Below are positions 53,810-61,917 of a stretch of DNA of 64,000 nucleotides, one piece after another. The stretch is from the NCBI GenBank assembly GCA_037132275.1, contig JBAXPK010000006.1:9229-73228 (forward strand), written 5' to 3'. The translations under genes and the position numbers were made by a program. Position 1 is the first letter of the stretch, and every line of letters begins with the position of its first letter. The stretch comes from JAABPW01 sp037132275 (GTDB lineage: Bacteria; Verrucomicrobiota; Kiritimatiellia; CAIKKV01; CAITUY01). The notes under the pieces were generated by a model. It had not been told where the DNA came from. It did not search any database and saw only the letters and a list, made by a program, of their open reading frames with translations.

Positions 53810-54334
53810 ATGAATGGTGCTCCTTCAGATAGTCTTCTCGTTGCGGAGAATAAGAGCATACATCCTGTCCGCATGCTCTGGATCATAGTTGGCGGAGTTG
53901 TGGGTGCTGAGGCGTTGTTCGAGTTAGCGGTATATTGGCGACCTACTATGTCTCCGTATGTAGAGGCGATTCTGGACGGAAGTTTCATTCTAGCTGTCAC
54001 GCTCATTTTGGTGTTCGTCGTCATGTATCGCCCAATGCGTTTGCTCATCAGCCAGTACCGTTCAGCGATAGATGAAGTCAGGACACTCCGAGGCATCATC
54101 ACTATTTGCTCTGCGTGCAAGAAGATACGCACAGACGAGCAGTCGTGGTCCCAAATGGAGGCATACGTTCAAGCCCATTCTGAAGCGAAGTTCTCCCATG
54201 CGCTTTGTCCCGACTGCATCCGAAGGCTCTACCCGGAGGATGCGGAGTGGATCAACGAACAAATAAAAATTCACAGGCCGCACGTCCAAGATGCGAACGG
54301 GATCGGATCGAACTCCACTGTGCATCAAGACTAA
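53810..54334 (+). CDS. Two-helix membrane protein with a CxxC...CxxC cytoplasmic domain
   Basis: 174 residues from ATG 53810, preceded by AGAGG. Two membrane helices (about 22-45, LWIIVGGVVGAEALFELAVY, and 60-80, FILAVTLILVFVVMY) are followed by a short coiled coil. A C-terminal domain comes next: ICSACKKIRTDEQSWSQMEA and then SHALCPDCIRRLYPED. This ICSxCKKIR...SHxxCPxC domain is widespread at the ends of histidine kinases and PAS proteins and probably binds zinc. Here it stands alone on a membrane anchor, so it may receive a signal in trans. It is the first gene after the tRNA. Confidence 0.78.
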   Translation: MNGAPSDSLLVAENKSIHPVRMLWIIVGGVVGAEALFELAVYWRPTMSPYVEAILDGSFILAVTLILVFVVMYRPMRLLISQYRSAIDEVRTLRGIITICSACKKIRTDEQSWSQMEAYVQAHSEAKFSHALCPDCIRRLYPEDAEWINEQIKIHRPHVQDANGIGSNSTVHQD

Positions 54335-54408
54335 CATACTGTCGGCACGGAGGCCGAAGCAGCACATGGCCGACAGGCCACGCCCACGCCGTGACAATGC
54401 AAAACATG

Positions 54409-54426
54409 ATCTGAAGCGTTTCAGAT
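54409..54426. promoter_or_regulatory. Operator-like palindrome, TGAAGCGTTTCA core
   Basis: ATCTGAAGCGTTTCAGAT is a palindrome with one mismatched pair. The TGAA...CG...TTCA layout is that of LacI/GalR-family operators. The second-copy equivalent is at 59412-59429. Confidence 0.4.
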
Positions 54427-54496
54427 TCATTTTTAGCCGCTTTTCCCTTCCCTGCGGTGAGCCCGTCGAACCGTTACCATCGAAGCCAAAAACAGT

Positions 54497-54514
54497 TGCT
54501 AAACGCGTTTAGCA
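54497..54514. promoter_or_regulatory. Operator-like palindrome, TAAACGCGTTTA core
   Basis: TGCTAAACGCGTTTAGCA is a perfect 18-base palindrome with central CG. The second-copy equivalent is at 59500-59517. Confidence 0.4.
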
Positions 54515-54638
54515 TGTGTTTTCTCTCTCCGCATTCGAAGCCGGGTTTCTCTTATGGTCGCTGTGATCCGGTTGTTCACGCAGATGCGAAGCTCCCTTGC
54601 GGCGTGATGGTGGCCGCTTCCGGTAACCCCCATTTCGC

Positions 54639-54658
54639 CATCTGAAACGTTTCAGATG
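54639..54658. promoter_or_regulatory. Operator-like palindrome, TGAAACGTTTCA core
   Basis: CATCTGAAACGTTTCAGATG is a perfect 20-base palindrome. TGAAACGTTTCA equals the consensus bound by Cra/FruR-type LacI-family regulators. The second-copy equivalent is at 59642-59661. Confidence 0.45.
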
Positions 54659-54825
54659 CACAAATCGAGGTGTTCAAGGGTGGCGGACCGCTTCAGATTA
54701 CCTGTGCCCATCCGCCTCCATCCGCCTTTGCGGGCGATCGCCACCGTCAGGACTGAACACGCCTGAACATGGCAGGGGCAGGGGTGGGATCGTGGCGTCG
54801 CAACATCAAGTACCTGGTGCGTGTC

Positions 54826-55029
54826 ATGAATGTGTCGAAGGAAATATCTGGCTGGATCAGAAGCGGTAACCTGAGGATCGCAACTCTTAACGTCCTGGCG
54901 GACTCATATGTTCGTCCTGAATGGTATCTGAACGAATTGCGGACGACAGCGAGCATAATTGGGATTCGCTCTGCGGTTATTCGTCGGCCGCGGCACCCCT
55001 CACGGGGGGCGGATTTCCAACGTCTCTAA
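54826..55029 (+). pseudogene. Possible endonuclease/exonuclease/phosphatase gene start, decayed
   Basis: From an ATG at 54826 the frame includes LRIATLNVLADSYVRPEWY, which resembles the opening of endonuclease/exonuclease/phosphatase (CCR4-like) domains. The resemblance ends after about 35 residues and the frame stops at 55029. The rest of the gap to the TonB receptor (55030-55220) shows no gene. Confidence 0.3.
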
Positions 55030-55220
55030 ATGCCGCCTACTTGGGAATTTCGGCTGTCATTCACAAAGGCCGAAAAATGAAGAGAAATAAGCTTGCACTT
55101 TCAGCGGTTCGAGCCAAAATAGCTGCATCTGCTGATGGAGATTCATGGGCTCCTTGGGCGTGGATAAGACTTGGAGGGCATGAAATAGGAATTGAGCGAA
55201 AACGAACGGGGAGGGCGATC

Positions 55221-57482
55221 ATGAAGGCACAAACCAATATGATATCGCGTCGCTGCCGGGACCGTTTCTTAGCGGGAAGTGTTCGCCGTATCAGGCATAT
55301 CATCAGCGTAGTCATGGTTGTTTTGTTTCAACCGCTTCTCTTGTGGCCTTCCCCTGTCGACGTAGTGGCGCCGAAGGATGTTACCATCGATAATCTTAAA
55401 CATATGTCCTTGGAAGATCTGATGAAGCTCAACGTTCTATCGTCCGCCAGTTTCTTTCCGGTCCAAAGCGACAAGAGTCCCGGCTTCGCCCAAATGTTCA
55501 GTGCGGCTGAGATTGAGGACTCACCGATCAGAACGATTGGGGATTTGATCGACTTGAAATGCCCAAGCTTCGCCCTGGGAGGAAGCCCTCGCGAAGGACT
55601 CCAGATAGGCGGGCGCGGCATCACCAGTGAAAACACGTGGCGGACAGTGTATCTGATTGACGGCCACAACACCAACCATCGAGTCCACTTCGGAATGCTG
55701 GAGACCGTCTCCACGCCTGTGCTGGGGGACATCAAGAGCGTGGAAGTCATCACCGGCCCCGGCGCCATCGTCTATGGCAGCGGAGCCTTCGATGGCTTCA
55801 TCAATGTGATCCCGCGCAACGGAACCGACGATGCGGGGCTGACCACCAGCCTCGAATACGGATTCAAGGATGAGTTCAAGAAAGCCGAGGTTGGATACGG
55901 CGTCCCCTTTGGCCCCGGCAGGGACATCTATATCGATGTCGCCTACTTTACAGCCAACGGGTTCGAGGCCAATGATGCGTGGGGGTACGAGGAGTCCACG
56001 GCCAATCAAGCATGGGCGTCGGGAGTCGGCAGCTTCGACACGAAGGCCATGATTCGAACCGCACGTCCGTATCGGTTCGACGGCGACAACTACCGATTTG
56101 CGACGTATTTGAATTACGACAATTTCAAGGCCCATGTGATCTTCGGAGAGACAGACCAGGACATGTTCTCATTCAACGAGCAGGGCTTCGTGCACAGCCA
56201 GTATCTGCTCTGGCAGACCAAGTATCTGCAGGAACTGAACGGTGAAAACTCCATGGAATACATCCTGAACGGTGAACTGTTCGACGAATACTACCTGTGG
56301 TCAGCCAACACGCTGCCTGCCTTTAACGCGGGCGCGAAGAGTGGCGGAGACGAAATGGGCACGGAAGGAAAGTTGATCTACAGAACAGAAATGATCCCAC
56401 GGAATCGGATCGCTTTGGGCGGGGCGGTTGGCGTCCGTGACATGAACAGCATGGAACAACTCTTTCGAAAGAACGATCTGATCGGTCCGGGTAATGACGC
56501 CACTGGCGCATATACCACGCTGGGACTGTTTGGCGAAGACTTCATTACGCTGACAGAGAATCTGACGGCCTACGCCGGACTTCGCTACGACAAGATGTTT
56601 CAAGGAACCTATCAATCGATGAACTCCGTTGCCGGTGTCACGCCGCTGCCGTTTACGCCTGACGATCTCGATCATTTGTCGCCTCGTGTGGGGCTGATGT
56701 ACCAACTGGGAAAGAACGACACGGTAAAACTGTCGTACCAACAGGGCTTCCGTTTCCCTGAACCCGCCATGTACGGCTGGCACGAACTCTTCGACACCGT
56801 TCTCGACGAAGGTGGCTACAATCGCCTGCCCATGTTAAAGACGGAAACCTTGGACAGCATCGAACTGAACTACGTCAAGAGGTTTCCGGAACAACGCCTG
56901 AATCTGTCCTTCAATCTCTTCCACAATACCTACAACAACCGTCTCACCTGGATCTGGTTCAAGCGTGGCGACGTCTATATGCAGCCCGAGGGCTGGGACT
57001 CGGCTGTCAAGACTGTCGGATGGGCCGGAAGCTATGTCAATATAGATGGCACGGAATATGTCGACGGCGGGGAAGCCGTTCTGTCCTACACGGTGACCGA
57101 TAACTTGTTTTTGAATATAGGTTACGAACGTGTGGAAATCGACAACCTTGATGTTGTCCGCTATCCGAGCCAGCAGATGAAAGTGAATCTAAAAGCGGAA
57201 GCATTTTCGCACCGACTGGTGTGTGACGTCTACTACATCGCGAACCCCGGTGGAATCGACAATCCTGACACCATTCAGAACCCGGTTTATGACCGTTCCC
57301 GCTCAATGATCGACCTGGCCTTAAGCTATAAAGTCACGAAAAACGTCAAGGTCAAGCTTGTCGCCGAAAACGTTCTGAACGACGATGTGCCTCCGCCGAC
57401 ATTCAACATGGACAGCCCGCAATCCGGCCACACTGGTTGGGATGCTCGCCGCATCTATCTGACAATGATTACCCATTTTTGA
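55221..57482 (+). CDS. TonB-dependent outer-membrane receptor
   Basis: 753 residues from the ATG at 55221, which has a strong GGGGAGGG ribosome site and begins a long signal peptide (hydrophobic HIISVVMVVLFQPLLLWPSP). The frame is open to 54921 but that part has no receptor character. The short motif LKHMSLEDLMKLNVLSSASF precedes the plug (IGDLIDLKCPSFALGGSPRE, GGRGITSENTWRTVYLIDG, ITGPGAIVYGSGAFDGFINV). The barrel ends WDARRIYLTMITHF with a C-terminal Phe. It shares the pre-plug motif with the chemosensory receptor. No ligand can be inferred. Confidence 0.9.
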   Translation: MKAQTNMISRRCRDRFLAGSVRRIRHIISVVMVVLFQPLLLWPSPVDVVAPKDVTIDNLKHMSLEDLMKLNVLSSASFFPVQSDKSPGFAQMFSAAEIEDSPIRTIGDLIDLKCPSFALGGSPREGLQIGGRGITSENTWRTVYLIDGHNTNHRVHFGMLETVSTPVLGDIKSVEVITGPGAIVYGSGAFDGFINVIPRNGTDDAGLTTSLEYGFKDEFKKAEVGYGVPFGPGRDIYIDVAYFTANGFEANDAWGYEESTANQAWASGVGSFDTKAMIRTARPYRFDGDNYRFATYLNYDNFKAHVIFGETDQDMFSFNEQGFVHSQYLLWQTKYLQELNGENSMEYILNGELFDEYYLWSANTLPAFNAGAKSGGDEMGTEGKLIYRTEMIPRNRIALGGAVGVRDMNSMEQLFRKNDLIGPGNDATGAYTTLGLFGEDFITLTENLTAYAGLRYDKMFQGTYQSMNSVAGVTPLPFTPDDLDHLSPRVGLMYQLGKNDTVKLSYQQGFRFPEPAMYGWHELFDTVLDEGGYNRLPMLKTETLDSIELNYVKRFPEQRLNLSFNLFHNTYNNRLTWIWFKRGDVYMQPEGWDSAVKTVGWAGSYVNIDGTEYVDGGEAVLSYTVTDNLFLNIGYERVEIDNLDVVRYPSQQMKVNLKAEAFSHRLVCDVYYIANPGGIDNPDTIQNPVYDRSRSMIDLALSYKVTKNVKVKLVAENVLNDDVPPPTFNMDSPQSGHTGWDARRIYLTMITHF

Positions 57483-57739
57483 CAAGCGGCGGCGTGAGGA
57501 CATGGCGAAGGGGGATGCACACGATAACTTGCGTAGCGTGTACGGAAAAGTCACCTGGTAAAAGCGATTTTCCTCCGCAACTTCATCTAGATCGTCGAAT
57601 ACTTGCATGTTGTGGGCTGTTGCTGTCGTACCCGTATGTGGCGTGGTGGCTCATTTTCATCGCTCGGTGGTGCGCCTATGCTGCCACCATGAGTCATGGA
57701 CATGGTCCGTAATGAAAAGGAATCCCCAACCAGATTTCG

Positions 57740-57778
57740 CACCGTGCCACCAATCCGCAGCGGATTGGTGGCACGGTG
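57740..57778. terminator. Perfect 19-bp-arm palindrome after the TonB receptor gene
   Basis: CACCGTGCCACCAATCCGC and its exact complement are separated by a single A. It could end transcription of the receptor gene, although no T-run follows; the perfection of the arms also fits a mobile-element end or recombination site. Nothing else is seen between 57483 and 57800. Confidence 0.4.
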
Positions 57779-57800
57779 AAAATACACGTTGGCATAAGAA

Positions 57801-57833
57801 ATTGATTGATGATGATATCAATAATGATACTAT
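57801..57833 (+). promoter_or_regulatory. Candidate hicAB promoter/operator
   Basis: TTGATT (57802-57807) and GATACT (57826-57831) are separated by 18 bases and lie directly before the hicA ATG, suggesting a leaderless or near-leaderless transcript. An inverted repeat ATTGAT-gatgat-ATCAAT (57805-57822) overlaps the spacer, as expected for an autorepressor site. Confidence 0.4.
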
Positions 57834-57839
57834 ATTCCC

Positions 57840-58097
57840 ATGGCCTCGGTTGAAGACATAATTTCAGAGATGCAGAGGAACCCTAAAGGGGTTCGCTTTG
57901 CTGATTTGTGCCGGGTATGCGAGAAGTATTTCGGACAACCAAGGCAAAAAGGAACCAGCCATCGGATCTACAGGACGCCATGGCTGGGGGATCCACGGGT
58001 AAACATTCAGGACGACAAAGGGAAAGCGAAGGTTTACCAGGTCAGGCAAGTATTGAAAGCAATAGAGAGGTGGGAATATGAAAACCATTCCGCATGA
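57840..58097 (+). CDS. hicA: HicA family toxin (mRNA interferase)
   Basis: 85 residues. Toxin of a type II toxin-antitoxin pair with a double-stranded RNA-binding-like fold. The sequence NPKGVRFADLCRVCEKYFG, then GTSHRIYRTPW with the catalytic His, and GKAKVYQVRQVLKAIE match this family. It uses an ATG with no ribosome site. The stop region overlaps hicB by 20 bases, so the antitoxin is coupled to the toxin. Confidence 0.93.
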   Translation: MASVEDIISEMQRNPKGVRFADLCRVCEKYFGQPRQKGTSHRIYRTPWLGDPRVNIQDDKGKAKVYQVRQVLKAIERWEYENHSA

Positions 58098-58410
58098 TCA
58101 CTATACCTACCGCGTCACGTGGTCGGAAGAAGACAAAGAGTACGTTGGCCTTTGCGCGGAATTCCCAGGCTTGAGCTGGCTGGCCGCAGCACCGGAAGCC
58201 GCACTTCGGGGGATTCGCTCTGTAGTGGCTGATGTTATTGAGGATATGAATACACAACGAGAGCCAATCCCAGAGCCGTTGGCCAGTCGGTCGTTCAGCG
58301 GGAAATTCATGGTGCGCGTCCCTCCTAATGTGCACCGTGAACTCGCCGTAGAGGCCGCTGAAGCTGGTGTCAGCTTGAACCGTCTAGCATCGGCAAAACT
58401 GGCCCATTGA
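58078..58410 (+). CDS. hicB: HicB family antitoxin
   Basis: 110 residues. The N-terminal part has the partial RNase H-like HicB fold (YRVTWSEEDKEYVGLCAEFP, GLSWLAAAPEAALRGI). The C-terminal part is a ribbon-helix-helix DNA-binding motif (GKFMVRVPPNVHRELAVEAA, then VSLNRLASAKL). It would neutralise HicA and repress the operon through the inverted repeat before hicA. Confidence 0.93.
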   Translation: MKTIPHDHYTYRVTWSEEDKEYVGLCAEFPGLSWLAAAPEAALRGIRSVVADVIEDMNTQREPIPEPLASRSFSGKFMVRVPPNVHRELAVEAAEAGVSLNRLASAKLAH

Positions 58411-58429
58411 AAAAGACCATGCCAACCAG

Positions 58430-58475
58430 AAAGTTCAGGTTACCTCGCGTTCCGCTCGGAACCTGACTTTCGACG
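58430..58475. terminator. Hairpin after hicAB
   Basis: GAAAGTTCAGGTT and AACCTGACTTTC form a long stem with one bulged base. It is followed by AAAAA rather than a T-run on the plus strand. It is a possible terminator for hicAB; on the minus strand the T-run would fit a terminator for opposing transcription. Confidence 0.35.
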
Positions 58476-58496
58476 TAAAAAAGGAGACTGAAAAGA

Positions 58497-59207
58497 GTGA
58501 AGACCTTCCAATTGTTCGGGTTGTTTCTGCTTACAAGGATGTGCTGTTGTGGTGACACGAACCTCGTGCTGACCTTAGAGGCACACCAAAGAACTGTGCG
58601 TGTTGGCGAAACCATCAATCTGGTTGTGAAACTGACGGGAAATGATCTGACGAACATCTTCCAAAGCGCCAAAGAGTTCCCAGCACTTGACCGTTACGGG
58701 AATTCAGGCTTTCGGCTCGATTGCTCATATACTGCAACGAACGAGGGCGAGCTAGTTTTTGGCCCCTATGCTTTCTCATTCAACGGTCAAAAACTGACAT
58801 CAAACACGCAGACGGTTCAGGTGCTCCCTAAAGTGGCCAAAGGTGAGCTGGGAACCACCTTCCGGGTGAATCGAGAGTCAATAAGCCTGGGCGACGATGT
58901 GGAACTGGTCATGGAATCCCGGAACCAATGCAAACCGCCGTTGCCATCGCCTCCTCGCGCAGAGCTAAAACTGCGGTCAAACGACTTCGGTATAACGGAC
59001 AGTTCATGCGGGAGGACTCTCGATTTCTCGGCAGGAGTTGTGAGTTTCTGCGATCAGCAGTCGTGGCGTTTGAGACCCAAGAAACCCGGCGTCTTCGAGA
59101 TCGACGGGGACATCTTCGCTGAACTCCCTACCGGTGTCACGCCGCCACACTTCGCGATCAAGGTCCATGAAAGCGCCCAACGAGCAGATGAAACACTACG
59201 GCGCTAA
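58497..59207 (+). CDS. Secreted protein resembling an N-terminal BatD domain
   Basis: 236 residues. A short signal peptide with Cys-Cys-Cys (LFGLFLLTRMCCCG) precedes two beta-sandwich-like repeats. These resemble the BatD oxygen-tolerance domains (VRVGETINLVVKLTGNDL, LVFGPYAFSFNGQKLTSNTQ, VNRESISLGDDVELVMES). It is much shorter than BatD and lacks its transmembrane C-terminus. A role for this truncated form is unknown. The start is GTG at 58497. It lies just before repeat copy 2. Confidence 0.5.
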   Translation: MKTFQLFGLFLLTRMCCCGDTNLVLTLEAHQRTVRVGETINLVVKLTGNDLTNIFQSAKEFPALDRYGNSGFRLDCSYTATNEGELVFGPYAFSFNGQKLTSNTQTVQVLPKVAKGELGTTFRVNRESISLGDDVELVMESRNQCKPPLPSPPRAELKLRSNDFGITDSSCGRTLDFSAGVVSFCDQQSWRLRPKKPGVFEIDGDIFAELPTGVTPPHFAIKVHESAQRADETLRR

Positions 59208-59350
59208 TCGCGCCGAGGTTCACCGGCGGCGTTGAGACTGTCTCCACCGGATATCGGGACGCTGTTCGCCGGGTTCCAGAAATACCTGTATCAGCAAACA
59301 ACGGCCGCCTGAGATCTTGCCACCCGACCTGGGGCTTTCATGGCAGAAGC

Positions 59351-59707
59351 CGGAGGCCGAAGCAGCACGTGGCCGACAGGCCACGCCCACGCCGTGACAA
59401 TGCAAAACATGATCTGAAGCGTTTCAGATTCATTTTTAGCCGCTTTTCCCTTCCCTGCGGTGAGCCCGTCGAACCGTTACCATCGAAGCCAAAAACAGTT
59501 GCTAAACGCGTTTAGCATGTGTTTTCTCTCTCCGCATTCGAAGCCGGGTTTCTCTTATGGTCGCTGTGATCCGGTTGTTCACGCAGATGCGAAGCTCCCT
59601 TGCGGCGTGATGGTGGCCGCTTCCGGTAACCCCCATTTCGCCATCTGAAACGTTTCAGATGCACAAATCGAGGTGTTCAAGGGTGGCAGACCGCTTCAGA
59701 TTACCTG
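59351..59707. repeat. 357-bp direct repeat, copy 2
   Basis: Second copy of the repeat at 54348-54704 with the same three palindromes at 59412-59429, 59500-59517 and 59642-59661. It lies between the BatD-like gene and the convergent end of the PQQ propeller gene. The flanks of the two copies differ at once on both sides. Confidence 0.9.
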
Positions 59708-59733
59708 GTGTCCCCATCCGCCCGAATTTCGTC

Positions 59734-61104
59734 TTACGGTTTCTCCTGGAGGCGCAGGAGCCCAGTGAGGGTGCGGACGAGCATGCTGTCACCGCAAAAG
59801 ACCGGACAACTGCGAAATTCCGGGAGTTTGTTGCGCGCCCGTTCCTCGTAGGTGCGGCCGGGCTGCATGACCACGGTCACGCCATTGTCGCAACTTATAT
59901 AGATCCGGCCGCCAGCCAGGATCGGACTGGGATAGACGGTCCCACCGCCGAATCCGAGCGCCTTCTCGTAGACCACGCTTCCGTCCTTGGCCTCAAGAAC
60001 AATCAGCGTGCCGCCCTGGCTCACATTGTAGAGCAGCCCCTCGTACAGGAGCGTCGTGGCGTAGAAACGGCCGCCGGGCACTTTGGCGGTCCAGAGGGCG
60101 GCGGGCTTGGCCCCGCCGTCGAACTTCATCGGGTACGCGGCCGCGCCCCCCTCATCAACCTTGTAGACGACGCCATCCTTGGCAACCGGCCCGTTCCAGG
60201 GAAACTTGAAGACGCCACTGGCAAGTTTGCGCCCGTCGGCCACGGCGATAAAGTCGCCGCCCGGTGTGACCACGACTGCGGCGCCGTCCACCTGTCCCAC
60301 GAGCGGAGACCCGAACCCGCTGGCCGCATCGACGACCCATTTGTCCGCGCCGGTCTGTACGTCGAGCGCAAAAAGCCGGTTGCCGAAATGCACCAACAGC
60401 AGGTTGTCCGCCAGACGCGGCGAGGCGGAATGCCCCCAACCATGATGCGGACGAACCGGCAGCAGGCGCACCCAGAGGCGTTTGCCATCCGGCGCGAACC
60501 CGCCCACCACGCCCGATCCGAAGACCACATAGATGTTCTTGCCATCCGTGATGGCCGTCGGCGAGGTATAGCCGTTAACACCATGCGTCTCCGGCAGGCG
60601 GTATTTCTGCAACGGTTCGATCTGCTTGCGCAGCGCGGCCACCCCTTGTCGCGCCGTGTCAAAACTGGCCTTGGCCTCCACGTCGTTCGTTTTGGCTTTG
60701 GCCGCCTTTTCGGCTTCGCGCATTTGCGCCTCCGCCTCGCGCAAGGTCTTGATCAACGCCTCGGACTTCTTCTGATTGTCTCGGGCAATCTCCGCCTCGG
60801 GAGCCGGCAGGGCATCGAAGTAGCTGTTCGTCACGGCCCACAGCGTATGGCCATCGGCGAAACTCAGGGCCAGCAGCACATCCGGCTCTTCGCAAACGAT
60901 GACCTGGTCATTGAGAACGATCGGCGAGGCGTTGGACCACTTGAGTTTGGCGGACCAGACCACATTGCTGGCAGCGGACCAATGAAGCGGCGGCTTCACG
61001 TCGGAAAACATCCCGCTGCCGTCATTGCGAAACCCCATATCCGCCAGCCCCAGAGTCGCCGCGCCAACCGTCAATACCAAACTTCCCCATAACGAACGTT
61101 TCAT
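59734..61104 (-). CDS. Secreted PQQ-type beta-propeller protein with coiled-coil insertion
   Basis: 456 residues from the ATG at 61104 (GAGG five bases upstream; a GTG at 61110 is possible). A signal peptide (ending LGLADM) is followed by propeller blades with family motifs (LLALSFADGHTLWAV, LFALDVQTGADKWVVDA, LIVLEAKDGSVVYEKAL, GRIYISCDNGVTVVM). A charged coiled coil of about 55 residues (near 105-160, Lys/Ala/Glu-rich) interrupts the propeller between early blades. The protein is likely periplasmic. No quinoprotein dehydrogenase residues are evident. Confidence 0.85.
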   Translation of the reverse strand: MKRSLWGSLVLTVGAATLGLADMGFRNDGSGMFSDVKPPLHWSAASNVVWSAKLKWSNASPIVLNDQVIVCEEPDVLLALSFADGHTLWAVTNSYFDALPAPEAEIARDNQKKSEALIKTLREAEAQMREAEKAAKAKTNDVEAKASFDTARQGVAALRKQIEPLQKYRLPETHGVNGYTSPTAITDGKNIYVVFGSGVVGGFAPDGKRLWVRLLPVRPHHGWGHSASPRLADNLLLVHFGNRLFALDVQTGADKWVVDAASGFGSPLVGQVDGAAVVVTPGGDFIAVADGRKLASGVFKFPWNGPVAKDGVVYKVDEGGAAAYPMKFDGGAKPAALWTAKVPGGRFYATTLLYEGLLYNVSQGGTLIVLEAKDGSVVYEKALGFGGGTVYPSPILAGGRIYISCDNGVTVVMQPGRTYEERARNKLPEFRSCPVFCGDSMLVRTLTGLLRLQEKP

Positions 61105-61232
61105 ACGCACCTCATCTTCCTTCCGTCCAGAATCATCCCAAAATCAATTGCGGGACAGAATACTCGACGATGCCCCAAGAGGCAAACACTGCGTGCCGTC
61201 GCGGTCAAAGAGGTTCGGAAATATTCTCTCCA

Positions 61233-61610
61233 TTATTGGAGGTTCAAGTGAACGTGTTTGCTCAGCAACACAAAATGTTTATCCAACGAATACAGGGAGA
61301 GATTATTTTGAATGGCATGCTGCGCAATGATCAAGTCAGGAATGCCCACTTTATTGATGCCATTGCGCATACAGGTCACCTGCAATTGAATAATGTTGTC
61401 CCAATCAAGAGTTAGCGGCGGTCGCTCAATTTCGAGCAGGAGGCTCGCTAGTTTTCGTTCTCCACGCACCAGAAGCGGGGGTGTCAGTTCAGCCAGGATA
61501 AGGTCATTGATAACAACCAAACCCTCTTCAATGAGCCAGTCAACCCCCGCGACCCCTGCTGTTCCCCGGAAATAGGCCACCCAAACGGAACTATCGACAA
61601 GAACCTTCAT
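61233..61610 (-). CDS. vapC: VapC-type PIN-domain toxin
   Basis: 125 residues. Type II toxin that cleaves RNA. PIN-domain acidic residues are present: Asp 6 in MKVLVDSSVW, Glu in LILAELTPP, Asp in GIPDLIIAQHAI and Asp in LYSLDKHF. The start overlaps the vapB stop by four bases. Confidence 0.94.
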   Translation of the reverse strand: MKVLVDSSVWVAYFRGTAGVAGVDWLIEEGLVVINDLILAELTPPLLVRGERKLASLLLEIERPPLTLDWDNIIQLQVTCMRNGINKVGIPDLIIAQHAIQNNLSLYSLDKHFVLLSKHVHLNLQ

Positions 61611-61801
61611 GTGCGTTTCCGCAAGACATTCAGGTTCATATCCAAATTCACTTGTCCCTTAAACTGTCGCAACTCCTGAAGTCGGCTTTTTCGGACAAGA
61701 TCCTGAAGTGCCGAGATAATCACAGCTGTTTTTGTTTTTTGATGAGATACTTTCATCGCATTCTGAACAAGAACATCAGGCAAATCCAAAGTTGTCCTCA
61801 T
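61607..61801 (-). CDS. vapB: VapB-type antitoxin
   Basis: 64 residues. Short ribbon-helix-helix-type protein (MRTTLDLPDVLVQNAMKVS, then TKTAVIISALQDLV) with a C-terminal tail that would block VapC. An AAGGGGTGA ribosome site precedes the ATG. It is upstream of and overlaps vapC. Confidence 0.92.
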   Translation of the reverse strand: MRTTLDLPDVLVQNAMKVSHQKTKTAVIISALQDLVRKSRLQELRQFKGQVNLDMNLNVLRKRT

Positions 61802-61817
61802 TAATCACCCCTTGATA

Positions 61818-61852
61818 TGCATTACATGCAGTAACTATGCATACACTATGCA
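61818..61852. promoter_or_regulatory. Pair of inverted repeats upstream of vapBC (probable operator)
   Basis: TGCAT-tac-ATGCA (61818-61830) and TGCATA-cac-TATGCA (61838-61852) are both perfect and have centres 21 bases apart, two helical turns. They lie 17 to 51 bases before the vapB start. Such a pair is expected for VapB-VapC autoregulation. Confidence 0.6.
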
Positions 61853-61917
61853 TCAACTCATTCCATTCTGTCCATATCATTATTTTGCGAACAAGATTAT
61901 TACCTTCCCATCTGTCC

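Larger units (their letters stand above)
54348..54704. repeat. 357-bp direct repeat, copy 1
   Basis: Matches 59351-59707 base for base at an offset of exactly 5003, with only two differences seen (within GCAGCACATGGCC and near GGTGGCGGACCG). It contains three palindromes with central CG (listed separately). It holds a short open frame, identical in both copies, but no codon pattern supports a protein. Such near identity implies a recent duplication, gene conversion or a mobile unit. Confidence 0.9.

Noticed and set aside
54462..54645. Short identical frames inside the two 357-bp repeats
   Set aside because: Identity follows from the DNA repeat; no ribosome site or recognisable protein pattern.
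59659..61092. Plus-strand frame of 477 residues
   Set aside because: It is antisense to the PQQ propeller gene, which has a signal peptide and clear blade motifs; the plus-strand product has no family character.
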